Source: Sphingomonas sanxanigenens DSM 19645 = NX02 (GTDB lineage Bacteria > Pseudomonadota > Alphaproteobacteria > Sphingomonadales > Sphingomonadaceae). From it: a DNA stretch of 64,000 nt. The position numbers and the translations under genes are program-made. A model generated the notes under the pieces. It searched no databases and was not told the origin of the DNA. It saw nothing but the letters and a program-made list of their open reading frames with translations. The stretch lies in contig NZ_CP006644.1 in assembly GCF_000512205.2 (NCBI RefSeq), forward strand, positions 2,164,520-2,228,519. Direction: 5' to 3'. Below are positions 8,610 through 17,771 of the stretch, in pieces (position 1 is the first letter of the stretch; every line of letters starts with the position of its first letter).

Positions 8610-9526
8610 GCCGCACTCCGGCCGGTGAGCCGGGTGCCGGGCGGCAGCGCGAAGCCGCGCAGCAATTCGTCTGGCGTCATCGCTCCGCGCCCGGCGCGCT
8701 GTACCTGCGCCGGCCGGATCGCGCCGCTGCCGCAGGCAATGGTCAGTGCGCTATCCAGCACAGTGCCGGGCGCGCCGTTGCCCGCCACCGCCCCGGCGCG
8801 GAACAGCCGCAGCCGTTCGCCCTCATGCTCGCAAAACGCACCGGGTACGGGATCATAGGCCTGGATCTGGCGGACGACGGCCGCGGCATCCGCGGTGAAG
8901 TCGATCAGCGCCTCGGCCTTCTCAATCTTCCGCGCATAGGTCACGCCCTCCTCGGGCTGCGGCACCGGAACATGCGCGGCGAGATCGGCCAGCACCGCGA
9001 CCATCGCCGCCGCACCCGCATGCGCGAGTTCGTCGGTCAGTTCGCCGCCGGTCTTGGTACCGATCGGCGTCGCCACGCGCGCGAAGACCGGCCCTGTATC
9101 GAGGCCCGCTTCCATACCCATGATGCAGACGCCGGTCTCGTCATCGCCTGCCTCGATCGCCCGTACGATCGGCGCGGCGCCACGCCAGCGCGGCAGCAGC
9201 GAGGCATGGACGTTGAGGCAGCCATGACGCGGCGTATCGAGGACGGCACGGGGCAGGATCAGCCCATAGGCGGCGACCACTGCGACATCGAGGTCGAGCG
9301 CTGCGAAGGCCGCCTGCGTATCGGGATCGCGCAGGGTCAGCGGCGTGCGCACTGCGATGCCGAGCGCTTCGGCGCGGCGATGGACCGGGGTGGGGGACAG
9401 CGCCTTGCCGCGCCCCGCGCGGCGCGGCGGCTGGCTGTAGACGGCGGCGATGTCATGACCGGCCGCGAGCAGCGCGTCGAGCGTCGGTACGGCGAAATCG
9501 GGAGTTCCCATGAAGGCGATACGCAT
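8606..9526 (-). CDS. fmt: Methionyl-tRNA formyltransferase
   Basis: A 306-residue enzyme that formylates initiator Met-tRNA. The start [19 protein letters not shown] is the family N-terminus, and the signature [12 protein letters not shown] carries the conserved Asn/His/Asp environment for the folate donor, followed by [11 protein letters not shown]. The C-terminal oligonucleotide-binding domain is present (after about residue 205). The frame stays open for 77 codons upstream into the histidine kinase gene; that extension is rejected in favour of ATG 9526. The gene overlaps truA downstream and lies 10 bases after the kinase gene, so it could be read from the same transcript. Confidence 0.94.
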   Translation of the reverse strand: MRIAFMGTPDFAVPTLDALLAAGHDIAAVYSQPPRRAGRGKALSPTPVHRRAEALGIAVRTPLTLRDPDTQAAFAALDLDVAVVAAYGLILPRAVLDTPRHGCLNVHASLLPRWRGAAPIVRAIEAGDDETGVCIMGMEAGLDTGPVFARVATPIGTKTGGELTDELAHAGAAAMVAVLADLAAHVPVPQPEEGVTYARKIEKAEALIDFTADAAAVVRQIQAYDPVPGAFCEHEGERLRLFRAGAVAGNGAPGTVLDSALTIACGSGAIRPAQVQRAGRGAMTPDELLRGFALPPGTRLTGRSAA

Positions 9527-9536
9527 GGCGGCGCTC

Positions 9537-10931
9537 TTATGCCTTTGGACGATCCCCGCCAACAGCCACGTCAACCAATGACCAGATGACCCGGAAGCCC
9601 GCCGCCGATGTCTCGAAGGCGAGATCGGAGCCATGGACGCGCGCCACCGCTGCGACCAGCGCGAGGCCGAGCCCTGTGCCGGATTGGCCGCTGTTGGGCG
9701 CGCGGAAAAAGCGTTCGGTAAGGCGCGGCAGATATTGCGGATCGACGCCCGAACCATTGTCTTCGATCACAAGGTGCAGCGTCGTGCCGTGCCGCGTGGC
9801 GCGGATCTGCACGGTCCCCCCAGACGGCGTGTACTTGATCGCATTGTCGAGCAGGTTGGAGACGGCCTGGAAGATCAGGTCGCGATCCGCGACGATGCAC
9901 AGCCCCGTGTCGATCGCGGTCACAAGGGCGATGTCGCGGTCCTGTGCCTCGGGGCCGTAGAACTCCACGGCATCGGCAAGCAGCGCGGCCAGGTCGAATG
10001 CGACATCGTCGCGCTGGTGCCGCCCCACCTCGATGCGCGCGATCCGAAGCAGCGCATCGAACACCGATTGCAGCCGCGCCGCTTCCTGAGAGGCTTGATC
10101 GAGCAATGCCTCGGCGGCCGGCGTACCGGCGGGATGCGTGACCGCAAGATCCTCCAGATTAGCGCGCAGGCGGGCGAGGGGGGTGCGCAGTTCGTGCGCG
10201 ATGCTGTCCGACACGCGGTGCACCGATTCGACGAGCAGTTCGATGCGGGCGAGCATCAGGTTGAGCGTCTCCGCGAGCTGGTCGAAATCGTCGCCCGTGC
10301 CGCGCAGGGGAATGCGTTCGGAAAGGTCGCCGCCGATCACGCGGCGTGCGGTTGCGCTAACCGATTCGAGTCGCCGGCCGATCGCGCGGCTCATCAGCAC
10401 GCCGCCGATCAGCGCGAGGACGACCGTCATACCCAGCATCGACACCGCGACGCGGGCGAGGCCACGGCGGAGATCGTCGATCTTCTCGATATCGCGCCCC
10501 ACCGCCAGCACCGCCCCGTCCGGCAGCCGCCGGCCGAACATCAGCGCCATATGATCGTCTTCCTCGCCGCCGCTGAAGATGTCGGCCTCGACACGGCGCC
10601 AGCCTATCAAACGGCGCGGGACGCTCGGCAGGTTGGTTGTGAGCACTTCGCCCGAGGGGGCGACGAGCACATGATAGGCCTTGCGCTCCGCGATTTCGGT
10701 CGCGCGCGCGTGCAGCATGCGGATCGCTGCCGCCTGGCCGTCGAGCGCGTAGAGGCCGGCGGCGCCGGATGACTCGGTCAGGATATCCTGTTCGATCAAT
10801 CCCATCGGCCGGCGAATTGCCGCCCAGTGGGTCAGCGCCAGCAGCACCGCCACCGAGATGCAGAAGATCAGGGCATAGAGCAGTGCCAGCCGGGCGGAGA
10901 GGCTGCGGAGGCCGCTCGGCCAGCGAAGCAT
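9537..10931 (-). CDS. Sensor histidine kinase of an OmpR-type two-component pair
   Basis: A 464-residue inner-membrane kinase. A first membrane helix (about residues 15-35) and a second (about 150-170) flank a periplasmic domain; then come a HAMP linker ([14 protein letters not shown]), the phospho-acceptor motif [13 protein letters not shown], an N box ([11 protein letters not shown]) and G boxes ([15 protein letters not shown]). It resembles QseC/PmrB-like kinases. ATG 10931 lies just past the regulator stop (10934); a GTG at 10937 in frame would instead overlap it. The neighbouring PepSY protein suggests a shared periplasmic module. The signal sensed cannot be read from the sequence. Confidence 0.88.
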   Translation of the reverse strand: MLRWPSGLRSLSARLALLYALIFCISVAVLLALTHWAAIRRPMGLIEQDILTESSGAAGLYALDGQAAAIRMLHARATEIAERKAYHVLVAPSGEVLTTNLPSVPRRLIGWRRVEADIFSGGEEDDHMALMFGRRLPDGAVLAVGRDIEKIDDLRRGLARVAVSMLGMTVVLALIGGVLMSRAIGRRLESVSATARRVIGGDLSERIPLRGTGDDFDQLAETLNLMLARIELLVESVHRVSDSIAHELRTPLARLRANLEDLAVTHPAGTPAAEALLDQASQEAARLQSVFDALLRIARIEVGRHQRDDVAFDLAALLADAVEFYGPEAQDRDIALVTAIDTGLCIVADRDLIFQAVSNLLDNAIKYTPSGGTVQIRATRHGTTLHLVIEDNGSGVDPQYLPRLTERFFRAPNSGQSGTGLGLALVAAVARVHGSDLAFETSAAGFRVIWSLVDVAVGGDRPKA

Positions 10932-10933
10932 CG

Positions 10934-11614
10934 TCACTCCGGCTCGCGCAGCGAATAGCCGACGCCGCGGACGGTGTGGATCAGCGGCCGATCGAAATCG
11001 CGATCCACCTTCTGGCGGAGCCGGCTGACATGCTGGTCGATGATGTTGGTCTGCGGATCGAAATGATATTCCCACACTGTCTCGAGCAGCATCGATCGGG
11101 TAACGACGCGGCCCGCGTTGCGCGCCAGCTGTTCGAGGATGCGGAACTCTCGGGTCGTGAGGTCGATGCGGATTCCCCCGCGGCGCACGACGCGACCGAC
11201 AAGGTCCAGGCTGAGGTCCCCGACAGACAGCACTGCCTGTTCCACGGGTGCTGCGGTTGCACGGCGGCCCAGCGCGTCGACGCGCGCGATCAGCTCAGAC
11301 AGCGCGAAGGGCTTGGCGAGATAATCGTCACCGCCGGCGCGAAGCCCGCGCACCCGTTCGTCGACCTCGCTGAGCGCGCTGAGGATCAGTACGGGGGTCT
11401 GGTCCTCGGTGGCGCGGATCGTGCGCAATATGGTGAGGCCATCCATGTCGGGCAGCATGCGATCGAGGATGATGACGTCGAAGCGCTCGGCCACGGCGCG
11501 ATAGAGACCGTCGCGGCCATTGGCCTGATGATCGACGATATGGCCAAGCTCGCGCAGTCCCTTGGCCACATGGGCGGCGACGCGCTCGTCATCCTCGACA
11601 AGAAGTATCTGCAT
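10934..11614 (-). CDS. OmpR/PhoB-family response regulator
   Basis: A 226-residue regulator with an N-terminal receiver domain and a C-terminal winged-helix DNA-binding domain. Acidic residues at positions 8-9, phospho-acceptor Asp51 (VIILDRMLP) and Lys in YLAKPF are in place. The winged-helix portion reads DLTTREFRILEQLARNAGRVVTRSMLLETVWEY-like and ends with HTVRGVGYSLREPE. It sits between a PepSY protein (11 bases upstream) and its cognate kinase, all on the minus strand. Members of this family usually bind direct repeats of 10-11 base period, and autoregulation is common. The target genes are unknown. Confidence 0.92.
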   Translation of the reverse strand: MQILLVEDDERVAAHVAKGLRELGHIVDHQANGRDGLYRAVAERFDVIILDRMLPDMDGLTILRTIRATEDQTPVLILSALSEVDERVRGLRAGGDDYLAKPFALSELIARVDALGRRATAAPVEQAVLSVGDLSLDLVGRVVRRGGIRIDLTTREFRILEQLARNAGRVVTRSMLLETVWEYHFDPQTNIIDQHVSRLRQKVDRDFDRPLIHTVRGVGYSLREPE

Positions 11615-11625
11615 CGCGGCTCGGC

Positions 11626-12135
11626 CTAGTCGTCATCGTCGTCGAGCGCTACCGTTAGGCGCTGGCCGGTCAACGCATCGAACGTGACCTCGACGACGCC
11701 GGTGGGCGTCTCCACCTCCACCTCATAGATCGGCCGGCCATCGTCCACCTTCAGCGTCGCATCGTGCACGACGCGGCCCGGCTGGCGTTCGACTTGCTGG
11801 AGCATGGGGCCCAGTGGGCGAACCCGCGCTGCCTGCTTCATCCGGCCGCCGTCCAGCCAGCGGCGGTAGATGCCGAGCAGCCGGGGTCTGGAGACGGCGA
11901 TGATCTGGCCGGTGCGGGCATCGATCAGGATCTGGTGCAGCGTGTCGGTGCGGACCAGCTCGATCTCGTAGACCAGTTTGCCGGAGCGGGTTTCCAGCTC
12001 GCCATCGATCGCGCGGCCAGCCATCTGGCGCTCGGCGGTGATGATCGCTGCGGTCAGCCCCACCAGACGATCGGCGGCATGGGCGGCGGCAGGAATCAGC
12101 AGCGCGCACGCCACCGCAAGAAGGCATCTCAGCAA
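11626..12135 (-). CDS. Exported PepSY-domain protein next to a two-component system
   Basis: A predicted 169-residue secreted protein. Starting at TTG 12135, which has GGAGG seven bases upstream, gives a clean signal peptide (about 20 residues ending AAHA). No in-frame ATG exists near this point, and the longer open frame to 12318 overlaps the glycosyltransferase gene. Two PepSY-like repeats follow, each with the pattern G-Y-E-V/I-E and a closing DARTGQ or DALTGQ. PepSY domains are thought to inhibit or bind proteases or act as sensor accessories. The tail is five aspartates. Position before the response regulator suggests an accessory sensor or a target of that pair. Confidence 0.75.
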   Translation of the reverse strand: MLRCLLAVACALLIPAAAHAADRLVGLTAAIITAERQMAGRAIDGELETRSGKLVYEIELVRTDTLHQILIDARTGQIIAVSRPRLLGIYRRWLDGGRMKQAARVRPLGPMLQQVERQPGRVVHDATLKVDDGRPIYEVEVETPTGVVEVTFDALTGQRLTVALDDDDD

Positions 12136-12172
12136 GGTCTCTCCTCCACGCAGGATGGCGGGCGCATTCGGA

Positions 12173-13699
12173 TCAGCATCGGACCGGTCGCGGCCCGGCG
12201 CGCACGAACAATGTGCCTTGGCCGTCGGGCACGGGCAGGGGGCGATAGCCCCGCGCCCGCGCATAACGGTCGACGATCTCGTCGGGTGCGATGCGGAAGC
12301 GGCGGCTGCCGCGCTCATAGCCGGTCAGGATCGCGGCGGGCGGGCAACGGTCGAGCAGCAGCGGCAGCGTCTCCGGGGTCGGCACCGAAAGAGCCATCGC
12401 CCGTGCGCGATCGATGGTGGTTCCGCTGCGCAGAACGAACGGGCCGGTAGCGGACAGCGGGTCGATCGGTCTGCCGCTGGCGATGGCATGTTCGGGCGAG
12501 AGGGTGAAGAGCGTGCCGTCGTTCCCGGCCAGCGTCTTGCCGATCCAGCGCGCGTGGCGGTCGATGGCGATCGCAGTCGGCTGGCCACGCGCGAGAATCA
12601 CGCCGTCCGCAACCAGCCCGCTGCCGAAGGACAGGCCGAGCAATATCAGCACCGTTTGCCGGATTCGCGGCCGGGACTGCCAACGTGCTTCGATCGCGAG
12701 GCCGAGCAAAACGAACAGCGGCGGCAGCACGGGCAGCAGATATTGCCGCTGCGTCGGGGTGGGCAGTGCGGCGGCGATCAGGCCCGCGGCGAGCATCCAG
12801 CACAGCCAGGACCGACGCGGATCGCCCGCATCGCTGCGACGCCTATCGAAGGCGAAGAGGATGAGCGCGAGAAGCGCCACCAGCATCGGGCCGAGCGCTG
12901 CGTAGCGCAGTAGATCGAGCAGTTTGCCGATCGGTCCCAGCCGGTGATCGAGGCCGTTGGCGCGATACCAGTCGAACGGTGCCTCCGCGCCGAATTCGAG
13001 CGTGCCGTAGAGGAAGGCCTCAGGCTGCGCGAGGAAGCCGGCAAGCAGCGGCGATAGGCCGATGGCTCCGCCGATCGCGAACGCGGGGATCGCAGCAGCG
13101 CTCATGCGGCCCCGCAGCGCCTGCCAGCAGAGAAACAGCCCTGCGACGACGAGCGGCGGGCCGTAGGACAGCTTGGTGCTGCCGGCGAGGCCGAGCAACA
13201 GCCCGGCAAGCGCCCACCGGCGCCAGTCCGCCCGCCGACAGGCGGTCAGCCCGGCTGCCAGCGCGCCGCAGAGCAACGCCATCGGCAGGATGTCGTTGCG
13301 GACGACGGATGCGGCGAACTGGAAGGGCTGGCAGGCGGCGGCAAGGAACAGCGTCGCGATGGCGAAACAGCGCGAGACGCCCGCGGCTGTCAGCGCCGCA
13401 TGGAGCAGCGCCAGCGCCGCGATCGCCAGCGCGGCATCGGCCAGCCGCAGCGCGACCAGGCTGGTGCCGCCCAGTATCACCACCGGCGCCATGATCCAGG
13501 AGTGCAATGGCGGCTGCAGCGACAGAAAGTCCCGGAAGATCAGGTGCGTTGGGGCGAGGACGGCAGCAGCGACATACTGGCTCTCGTCGTGATTAACCGG
13601 CGCGACGAGCGCGCGCACGCCGATCCAGACGATCAATATGGCATAGGCGATCGCCAGAACCGGCCATGTGCCGGCAGTCGACGCCTGCTTCATTTCCAT
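12173..13699 (-). CDS. Polytopic membrane glycosyltransferase, GT39/ArnT-like
   Basis: A 508-residue inner-membrane protein with about ten hydrophobic helices. The first periplasmic loop carries NHDESQYV, matching the acidic Asp-Glu motif of dolichyl-phosphate-mannose mannosyltransferase and ArnT-type enzymes that use polyprenyl-phosphate sugars. The C-terminal periplasmic domain (from about residue 390) is soluble-looking. The acceptor could be lipid A, a polysaccharide or a protein. Of the possible starts, ATG 13699 (MEMKQ) puts the first helix near the N-terminus. It is divergent from a GT4 glycosyltransferase, with a palindrome in the shared promoter region. Confidence 0.72.
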   Translation of the reverse strand: MEMKQASTAGTWPVLAIAYAILIVWIGVRALVAPVNHDESQYVAAAVLAPTHLIFRDFLSLQPPLHSWIMAPVVILGGTSLVALRLADAALAIAALALLHAALTAAGVSRCFAIATLFLAAACQPFQFAASVVRNDILPMALLCGALAAGLTACRRADWRRWALAGLLLGLAGSTKLSYGPPLVVAGLFLCWQALRGRMSAAAIPAFAIGGAIGLSPLLAGFLAQPEAFLYGTLEFGAEAPFDWYRANGLDHRLGPIGKLLDLLRYAALGPMLVALLALILFAFDRRRSDAGDPRRSWLCWMLAAGLIAAALPTPTQRQYLLPVLPPLFVLLGLAIEARWQSRPRIRQTVLILLGLSFGSGLVADGVILARGQPTAIAIDRHARWIGKTLAGNDGTLFTLSPEHAIASGRPIDPLSATGPFVLRSGTTIDRARAMALSVPTPETLPLLLDRCPPAAILTGYERGSRRFRIAPDEIVDRYARARGYRPLPVPDGQGTLFVRAGPRPVRC

Positions 13700-13771
13700 C
13701 GGACGCGCACCCCGGATGAGTTTCAGGCGACACGCTCTGCCGCTTTCCGTCGCCGAATCCAGTCGCAACGG

Positions 13772-13797
13772 CGAACATTTGGAAATTCAAATGTTCG
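13772..13797. promoter_or_regulatory. Perfect inverted repeat in the divergent glycosyltransferase promoter region
   Basis: Ten-base arms CGAACATTTG and CAAATGTTCG are separated by six bases (GAAATT). The site is AT-richer than its surroundings and lies 73 bases from the GT39-like start and 40 bases from the GT4 start. It lacks a T run, so an operator for a dimeric regulator is more likely than a terminator. No regulator gene is adjacent. Confidence 0.55.
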
Positions 13798-13836
13798 TCA
13801 CATCGAAGCGTAAGAATAGTCGGCTAGCAGGCCGCC

Positions 13837-15060
13837 ATGTTCGCCGCGCCCTTCGCCAATCCGCAGCGCGTGGACGATTCCCGTCCCGCCAGCCGGACGG
13901 TTGCCCTCTTCATGTTCGATTTCGCGCTCACGGGTGTGGTGGTCAATGCCGTGCGGATCGCCAATGCGCTGGTTGTGCGCGGCCATGATGTGACGATGCT
14001 GGTTTGCCGCGATACCGGCGAGGGGCGGCGGGCGCTCGATCCGCGCGTACATGTCACGCTGGTGGCCGGACCGTTGCCGCGCGCCAAACGCGGTGTCGCG
14101 CTGGCGGCTGCGGTGCCCGATCTGCGCCGGGCACTGCAGGCGCTGAGACCCTCGGTGCTGCTCTCGGTCGGCAATCATGGTCATCTCGCGGCGCTGATCG
14201 CGGCGCAGGGGCTGACGGACATGCGCCGCGCGCTGCGGATCAGCAATGAGCCGGATCATCCCGGTGACGGCTGCATCAAGCGCGCGGTGCGTCGTGCCTG
14301 CCAGAAGGCGGTGATCGATCGGGCCGACCATCTTCTGCTCGTCTCGCCGCATCTGGCGCGCACCGCGGTGCTCCAGCGCGCGCGGGCGGAAGGTCGGGCG
14401 GCGATAACCCCCAATGGCGTCGACGTGCACGCCACCCAGGCGCGCGCCGAAGTGCCCTGCGACCATCCCTGGATCGCGAGCGGGCGGCCCTTCGTGGTCA
14501 CCGTCGGCCGTCTTGCGCGCCAGAAGAATCATGGCCGGCTGATCGAGGCAGTGGCGATCGCCAACCATAGCCGCGACATCGGCCTGATGATCGTCGGCGG
14601 CGGCAGCGCCGAGGCTTTCGGGGCGCTGCGCGAGCAAGCTGCCGAACTGGGCATCGCCGACCGCGTCGAGCTGGCGGGTGAGGTTGCGAACCCGCTGCCT
14701 TATGTGCGGGCGGCGCGTGCCTTCGTGCTCCCTTCATTGTGGGAGGGACTCTCCAACGCGCTGCTCGAAGCGCTGGCCTGCGGCACGCCGATCGTCGCCT
14801 CGACCACCGCGGGCTCTGCGCCGGACGTGCTCGCCAATGGTCGTTATGGACTGCTCGTCGAGCCTCAGGATATCGAGGCGATGGCCGCCGCGATCCTGCG
14901 GCAATCGGGCGCCGACGCGATTCGGCCCGGTGACCGCGCGCTCGATTTTGCGGCGGACAAGGCGATCGCCCGCGTCTGCATGGCGATAGAGCAGGGGCCG
15001 TGCATCGAGGCGCAGCCGTTCCCCTATCCGCCGCACGAGGTGGGTGTCGTCACCGTCTGA
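13837..15060 (+). CDS. Glycosyltransferase family 4 (GT-B fold)
   Basis: A 407-residue cytosolic or membrane-associated glycosyltransferase. The N-terminal domain has the family GG-loop replacement FALTGVVVNAVRIANAL; the C-terminal donor-binding domain shows VTVGRLARQKNHGRLIEA, the GGGS turn, and the E-x7-E region PSLWEGLSNALLEALACGTPIVAS. It would move a sugar from a nucleotide donor to a growing glycan, probably a surface polysaccharide. It is divergent from the membrane-bound GT39-like gene, so the pair may build one glycan. recR follows 48 bases downstream on the same strand. Confidence 0.86.
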   Translation: MFAAPFANPQRVDDSRPASRTVALFMFDFALTGVVVNAVRIANALVVRGHDVTMLVCRDTGEGRRALDPRVHVTLVAGPLPRAKRGVALAAAVPDLRRALQALRPSVLLSVGNHGHLAALIAAQGLTDMRRALRISNEPDHPGDGCIKRAVRRACQKAVIDRADHLLLVSPHLARTAVLQRARAEGRAAITPNGVDVHATQARAEVPCDHPWIASGRPFVVTVGRLARQKNHGRLIEAVAIANHSRDIGLMIVGGGSAEAFGALREQAAELGIADRVELAGEVANPLPYVRAARAFVLPSLWEGLSNALLEALACGTPIVASTTAGSAPDVLANGRYGLLVEPQDIEAMAAAILRQSGADAIRPGDRALDFAADKAIARVCMAIEQGPCIEAQPFPYPPHEVGVVTV

Positions 15061-15108
15061 GTGCTGAACCGCTTGGCAGGAGTGCCGACAACCCCCTATC
15101 TGGGCGCG

Positions 15109-15705
15109 ATGGCTTCCAAGGAAATCGAGACGCTGGTTCAGGCGCTGTCGCGGCTGCCCGGGCTCGGCCCACGCTCCGCGCGGCGCGCCGTGCTGCATCT
15201 GCTGAAGAAGCGGGAAGGGGCGATGGCACCGTTGCTGAGTGCGCTTCAGGCCGTGGACGAACATCTCGCGACCTGCGGGATCTGCGGCAATGTCGACACC
15301 ACCGATCCGTGTGCGATTTGCGCGGATCCCCGGCGCGATGCGCGCATGCTGTGCGTGGTCGAGGATGTCCCCGACCTGTGGGCGCTGGATCGCTCGCGGC
15401 TGTTCCCTGGCCGCTTCCATGTGCTCGGTGGGCGTCTTTCCGCGCTCGACGGCGTGCGGCCCGAGGATCTGACGATCGACCGGCTGGTCTCACGCATCGC
15501 CGCGGGCGGCATCGATGAGGTGGTGCTGGCGATGAACGCGACATTGGAGGGGCAGACCACCGCCCACTATGTCGCCGAACGGATCGAGCGCTTCCCGGTA
15601 CGGCTGACGCAGCTTGCCCATGGCCTGCCGGTAGGCGGCGAACTGGATTATCTCGACGAGGGCACATTGGCGCAGGCGCTGCGCGCGCGACGCCCGGTGA
15701 GTTGA
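15109..15705 (+). CDS. recR: Recombination mediator protein RecR
   Basis: A 198-residue protein that, with RecO and RecF, loads RecA on gapped DNA. It shows the N-terminal helix-hairpin-helix ([17 protein letters not shown]), a C4 zinc finger ([16 protein letters not shown]) and a Toprim domain ([12 protein letters not shown] ... RVFHVLGG-like ... HPLDG-like spacing). The ATG at 15109 (MASKEIE) gives the normal family length; an in-frame GTG directly after the GT4 stop (15061) would add 16 residues. def follows 31 bases later. dnaX, the frequent partner of recR, is not here. Confidence 0.94.
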   Translation: MASKEIETLVQALSRLPGLGPRSARRAVLHLLKKREGAMAPLLSALQAVDEHLATCGICGNVDTTDPCAICADPRRDARMLCVVEDVPDLWALDRSRLFPGRFHVLGGRLSALDGVRPEDLTIDRLVSRIAAGGIDEVVLAMNATLEGQTTAHYVAERIERFPVRLTQLAHGLPVGGELDYLDEGTLAQALRARRPVS

Positions 15706-15736
15706 CTTTCGGCCGGGAATTCATACGTCGCTCCGC

Positions 15737-16261
15737 ATGGCCATTCTTCCGATCATCGAGACGCCCGATCCGCGGCTGCGCACCAAGTCGACTCCGGTGG
15801 AGACGTTCGACGACGATCTGCAGCGCCTGATCGACGACATGTTCGAAACGATGTACGACGCGCCGGGCATCGGTCTCGCAGCTATCCAGGTCGGTGTACC
15901 GAAGCGCCTGCTGGTGATCGATTTGCAGGAGCCGGAGGAAGAGGGCGGTGAAAGCGTCCGCAAGCCGCTGGTCTTCATCAATCCCGAGATCCTCGAAACC
16001 TCCGTCGATACCAAGCCCTACAACGAAGGCTGCCTCTCGGTGCCGGAGCAATATGCCGAGGTCCAGCGCCCGGCGACGGTCCGCGCGAAATGGCTCGACC
16101 GTGAGGGCAAGGCGCGTGAGGAGACCATCGAGGGCCTGCTCGCGGTTTGCCTGCAGCACGAGATGGACCATCTTGAGGGCGTGTTGTTCATCGATCACCT
16201 GTCACGCCTGAAGCGCGATATGGTGCTCAAGAAGCTCGCCAAGATGCGCAAGGCGGCCTGA
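15737..16261 (+). CDS. def: Peptide deformylase
   Basis: A 174-residue metalloenzyme that removes the formyl group from new proteins. All three family motifs are intact: [10 protein letters not shown] (motif 1, near residue 45), NEGCLSVPE (motif 2, with the metal-binding Cys) and [12 protein letters not shown] (motif 3, HExxH). The length is normal. It lies downstream of recR and is separated from fmt-truA by about 6 kb and in opposite orientation, whereas many alphaproteobacteria keep def-fmt-truA together. Confidence 0.95.
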   Translation: MAILPIIETPDPRLRTKSTPVETFDDDLQRLIDDMFETMYDAPGIGLAAIQVGVPKRLLVIDLQEPEEEGGESVRKPLVFINPEILETSVDTKPYNEGCLSVPEQYAEVQRPATVRAKWLDREGKAREETIEGLLAVCLQHEMDHLEGVLFIDHLSRLKRDMVLKKLAKMRKAA

Positions 16262-16355
16262 TCGCGCCCATCCGTCCGCGTGCATCCGGCTGGTCAGGAA
16301 CCACCCGCGCGGCAAGCATTTGTCTGCATCACGCCGTGCGGGAAGGGAAACAGCG

Positions 16356-17717
16356 ATGACCAGCCTTCTCTGGCTTCGGCAGGATTTGCGACTGGCCGAT
16401 CAGCCGGCCTATGTGGCGGCGGCGCATGACGGGCCCGTCATTGCCATCTATGTTCTCGACGATCATCGCCCGGGTGACTGGGCGATCGGTGGCGCGCAGC
16501 GCTGGTGGCTGCATCATAGCCTTGAGGCGCTTGGCAAGGCGCTGGCCGTCAAGGGGATCGCGCTGATCCTGCGGCGGGGGGATGCGGTAGCGGAGATACT
16601 GAAGGTTGCGCGCGACGTGGGGGCTAAGCGAGTCCATGCGATCCGCCATTTCGAGCCTTGGTGGCGGCGCGCCGAGGACGAACTTGGCGACAAGATCGAG
16701 CTGTGCCTGCACGATGGCAATCATCTCGGACCGCCGGACGCCGTGTTGACGGGCGCGGGCGGACGTTTTCGGATGTTCACGCCGTTCTGGCGCGCCCTGC
16801 ATCGCCAGATGCCGCCTGCGGCACCCATGCGCGCGCCGGCTCAGGCGGAAGGACATGGCGGCAAGCCCGCTGGTGATGCGCTGACCGACTGGAAACTGTT
16901 GCCGACGAAGCCGGATTGGGCCGCAGCGTTCGGCAAGGACTGGATGCCGGGCGAGGCAGGCGCGCGCAGGACGCTCGACAATTTCCTCGCCGAGGTCGGC
17001 GATTATGAAAAGGCGCGCAACCTGCCCTCGGTCGAAGGGAGTTCGCGCCTCTCGCCCCACCTCCATTTCGGGGAGATTTCTCCGGCGACGGTTTGGCACC
17101 GGATCGGCAACGCCGGCAGTTCGGGCGAGGCCTTTCTCCGCGAACTTGGCTGGCGCGATTTCGCCGCCAACCTGATCGACCAGTTCCCCGACTATGGCCG
17201 TCGCAATGTCCGTGACAGCTTCGATGCGTTGCCATGGCGAACGGGCAAGGCCGCCGACCGGGACTTCGCGGCCTGGACGCAGGGGCGCACCGGCTATCCG
17301 ATCGTCGATGCCGGGATGCGCCAGCTCTGGACGACCGGCTGGATGCACAACCGCGTGCGGATGATTGCCGCCTCGTTCCTCGTCAAGCATCTGCTGATCG
17401 ACTGGCGGCGTGGCGAGCGCTGGTTCTGGGACACGCTCGTCGATGCCGATTATGGCAATAACAGCGTCAAGGTCGCGGGCACCGGTGTCGATTCGAACAT
17501 GTTCGTGCGGATCATGGCGCCGCTGACGCAGTCGGAGAAGTTCGATGCGGCCGGCTATATCCGCGAATGGGTGCCCGAACTGGCCGGGCTCGACGATGCC
17601 GACATCCATGATCCCTGGGGCAGGGGCTGCGCTCCCCACGGCTATGCCGAGCCGTTGATCGGCCACCGCCAAGGCCGGGAACGCGCATTGACGGCCTATC
17701 GGGACATGAAGTCGTAA
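16356..17717 (+). CDS. phrB: Deoxyribodipyrimidine photo-lyase (class I cryptochrome/photolyase family)
   Basis: A 453-residue flavoprotein that uses blue light to split cyclobutane pyrimidine dimers. The N-terminal Rossmann-like antenna domain begins LLWLRQDLRLADQPA. The FAD-binding C-terminal domain shows SRLSPHLHFGEISP, WRDFAANL, PIVDAGMRQLWTTGWMHNR and the segment around FWDTLVDADYGNNS, including the Asp and Asn that contact the flavin. The start at ATG 16356 has GGAAGGGAAA upstream. A (6-4) photolyase is less likely given these class I motifs. No regulatory site was recognised in the 94-base gap before it. Confidence 0.92.
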   Translation: MTSLLWLRQDLRLADQPAYVAAAHDGPVIAIYVLDDHRPGDWAIGGAQRWWLHHSLEALGKALAVKGIALILRRGDAVAEILKVARDVGAKRVHAIRHFEPWWRRAEDELGDKIELCLHDGNHLGPPDAVLTGAGGRFRMFTPFWRALHRQMPPAAPMRAPAQAEGHGGKPAGDALTDWKLLPTKPDWAAAFGKDWMPGEAGARRTLDNFLAEVGDYEKARNLPSVEGSSRLSPHLHFGEISPATVWHRIGNAGSSGEAFLRELGWRDFAANLIDQFPDYGRRNVRDSFDALPWRTGKAADRDFAAWTQGRTGYPIVDAGMRQLWTTGWMHNRVRMIAASFLVKHLLIDWRRGERWFWDTLVDADYGNNSVKVAGTGVDSNMFVRIMAPLTQSEKFDAAGYIREWVPELAGLDDADIHDPWGRGCAPHGYAEPLIGHRQGRERALTAYRDMKS

Positions 17718-17771
17718 GCGAATGTTGCTAGCGGTTGCGCGATGCGCGCGACTGGTCAAAAGACGGAAACA

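Noticed and set aside
12173-12318. Longer PepSY protein starting at 12318
   Set aside because: The extension overlaps the GT39-like gene, lacks a signal peptide at its start and ignores the GGAGG site before TTG 12135.
15061-15108. RecR start at GTG 15061
   Set aside because: It would add 16 residues not seen in the family; ATG 15109 gives the standard 198-residue protein.
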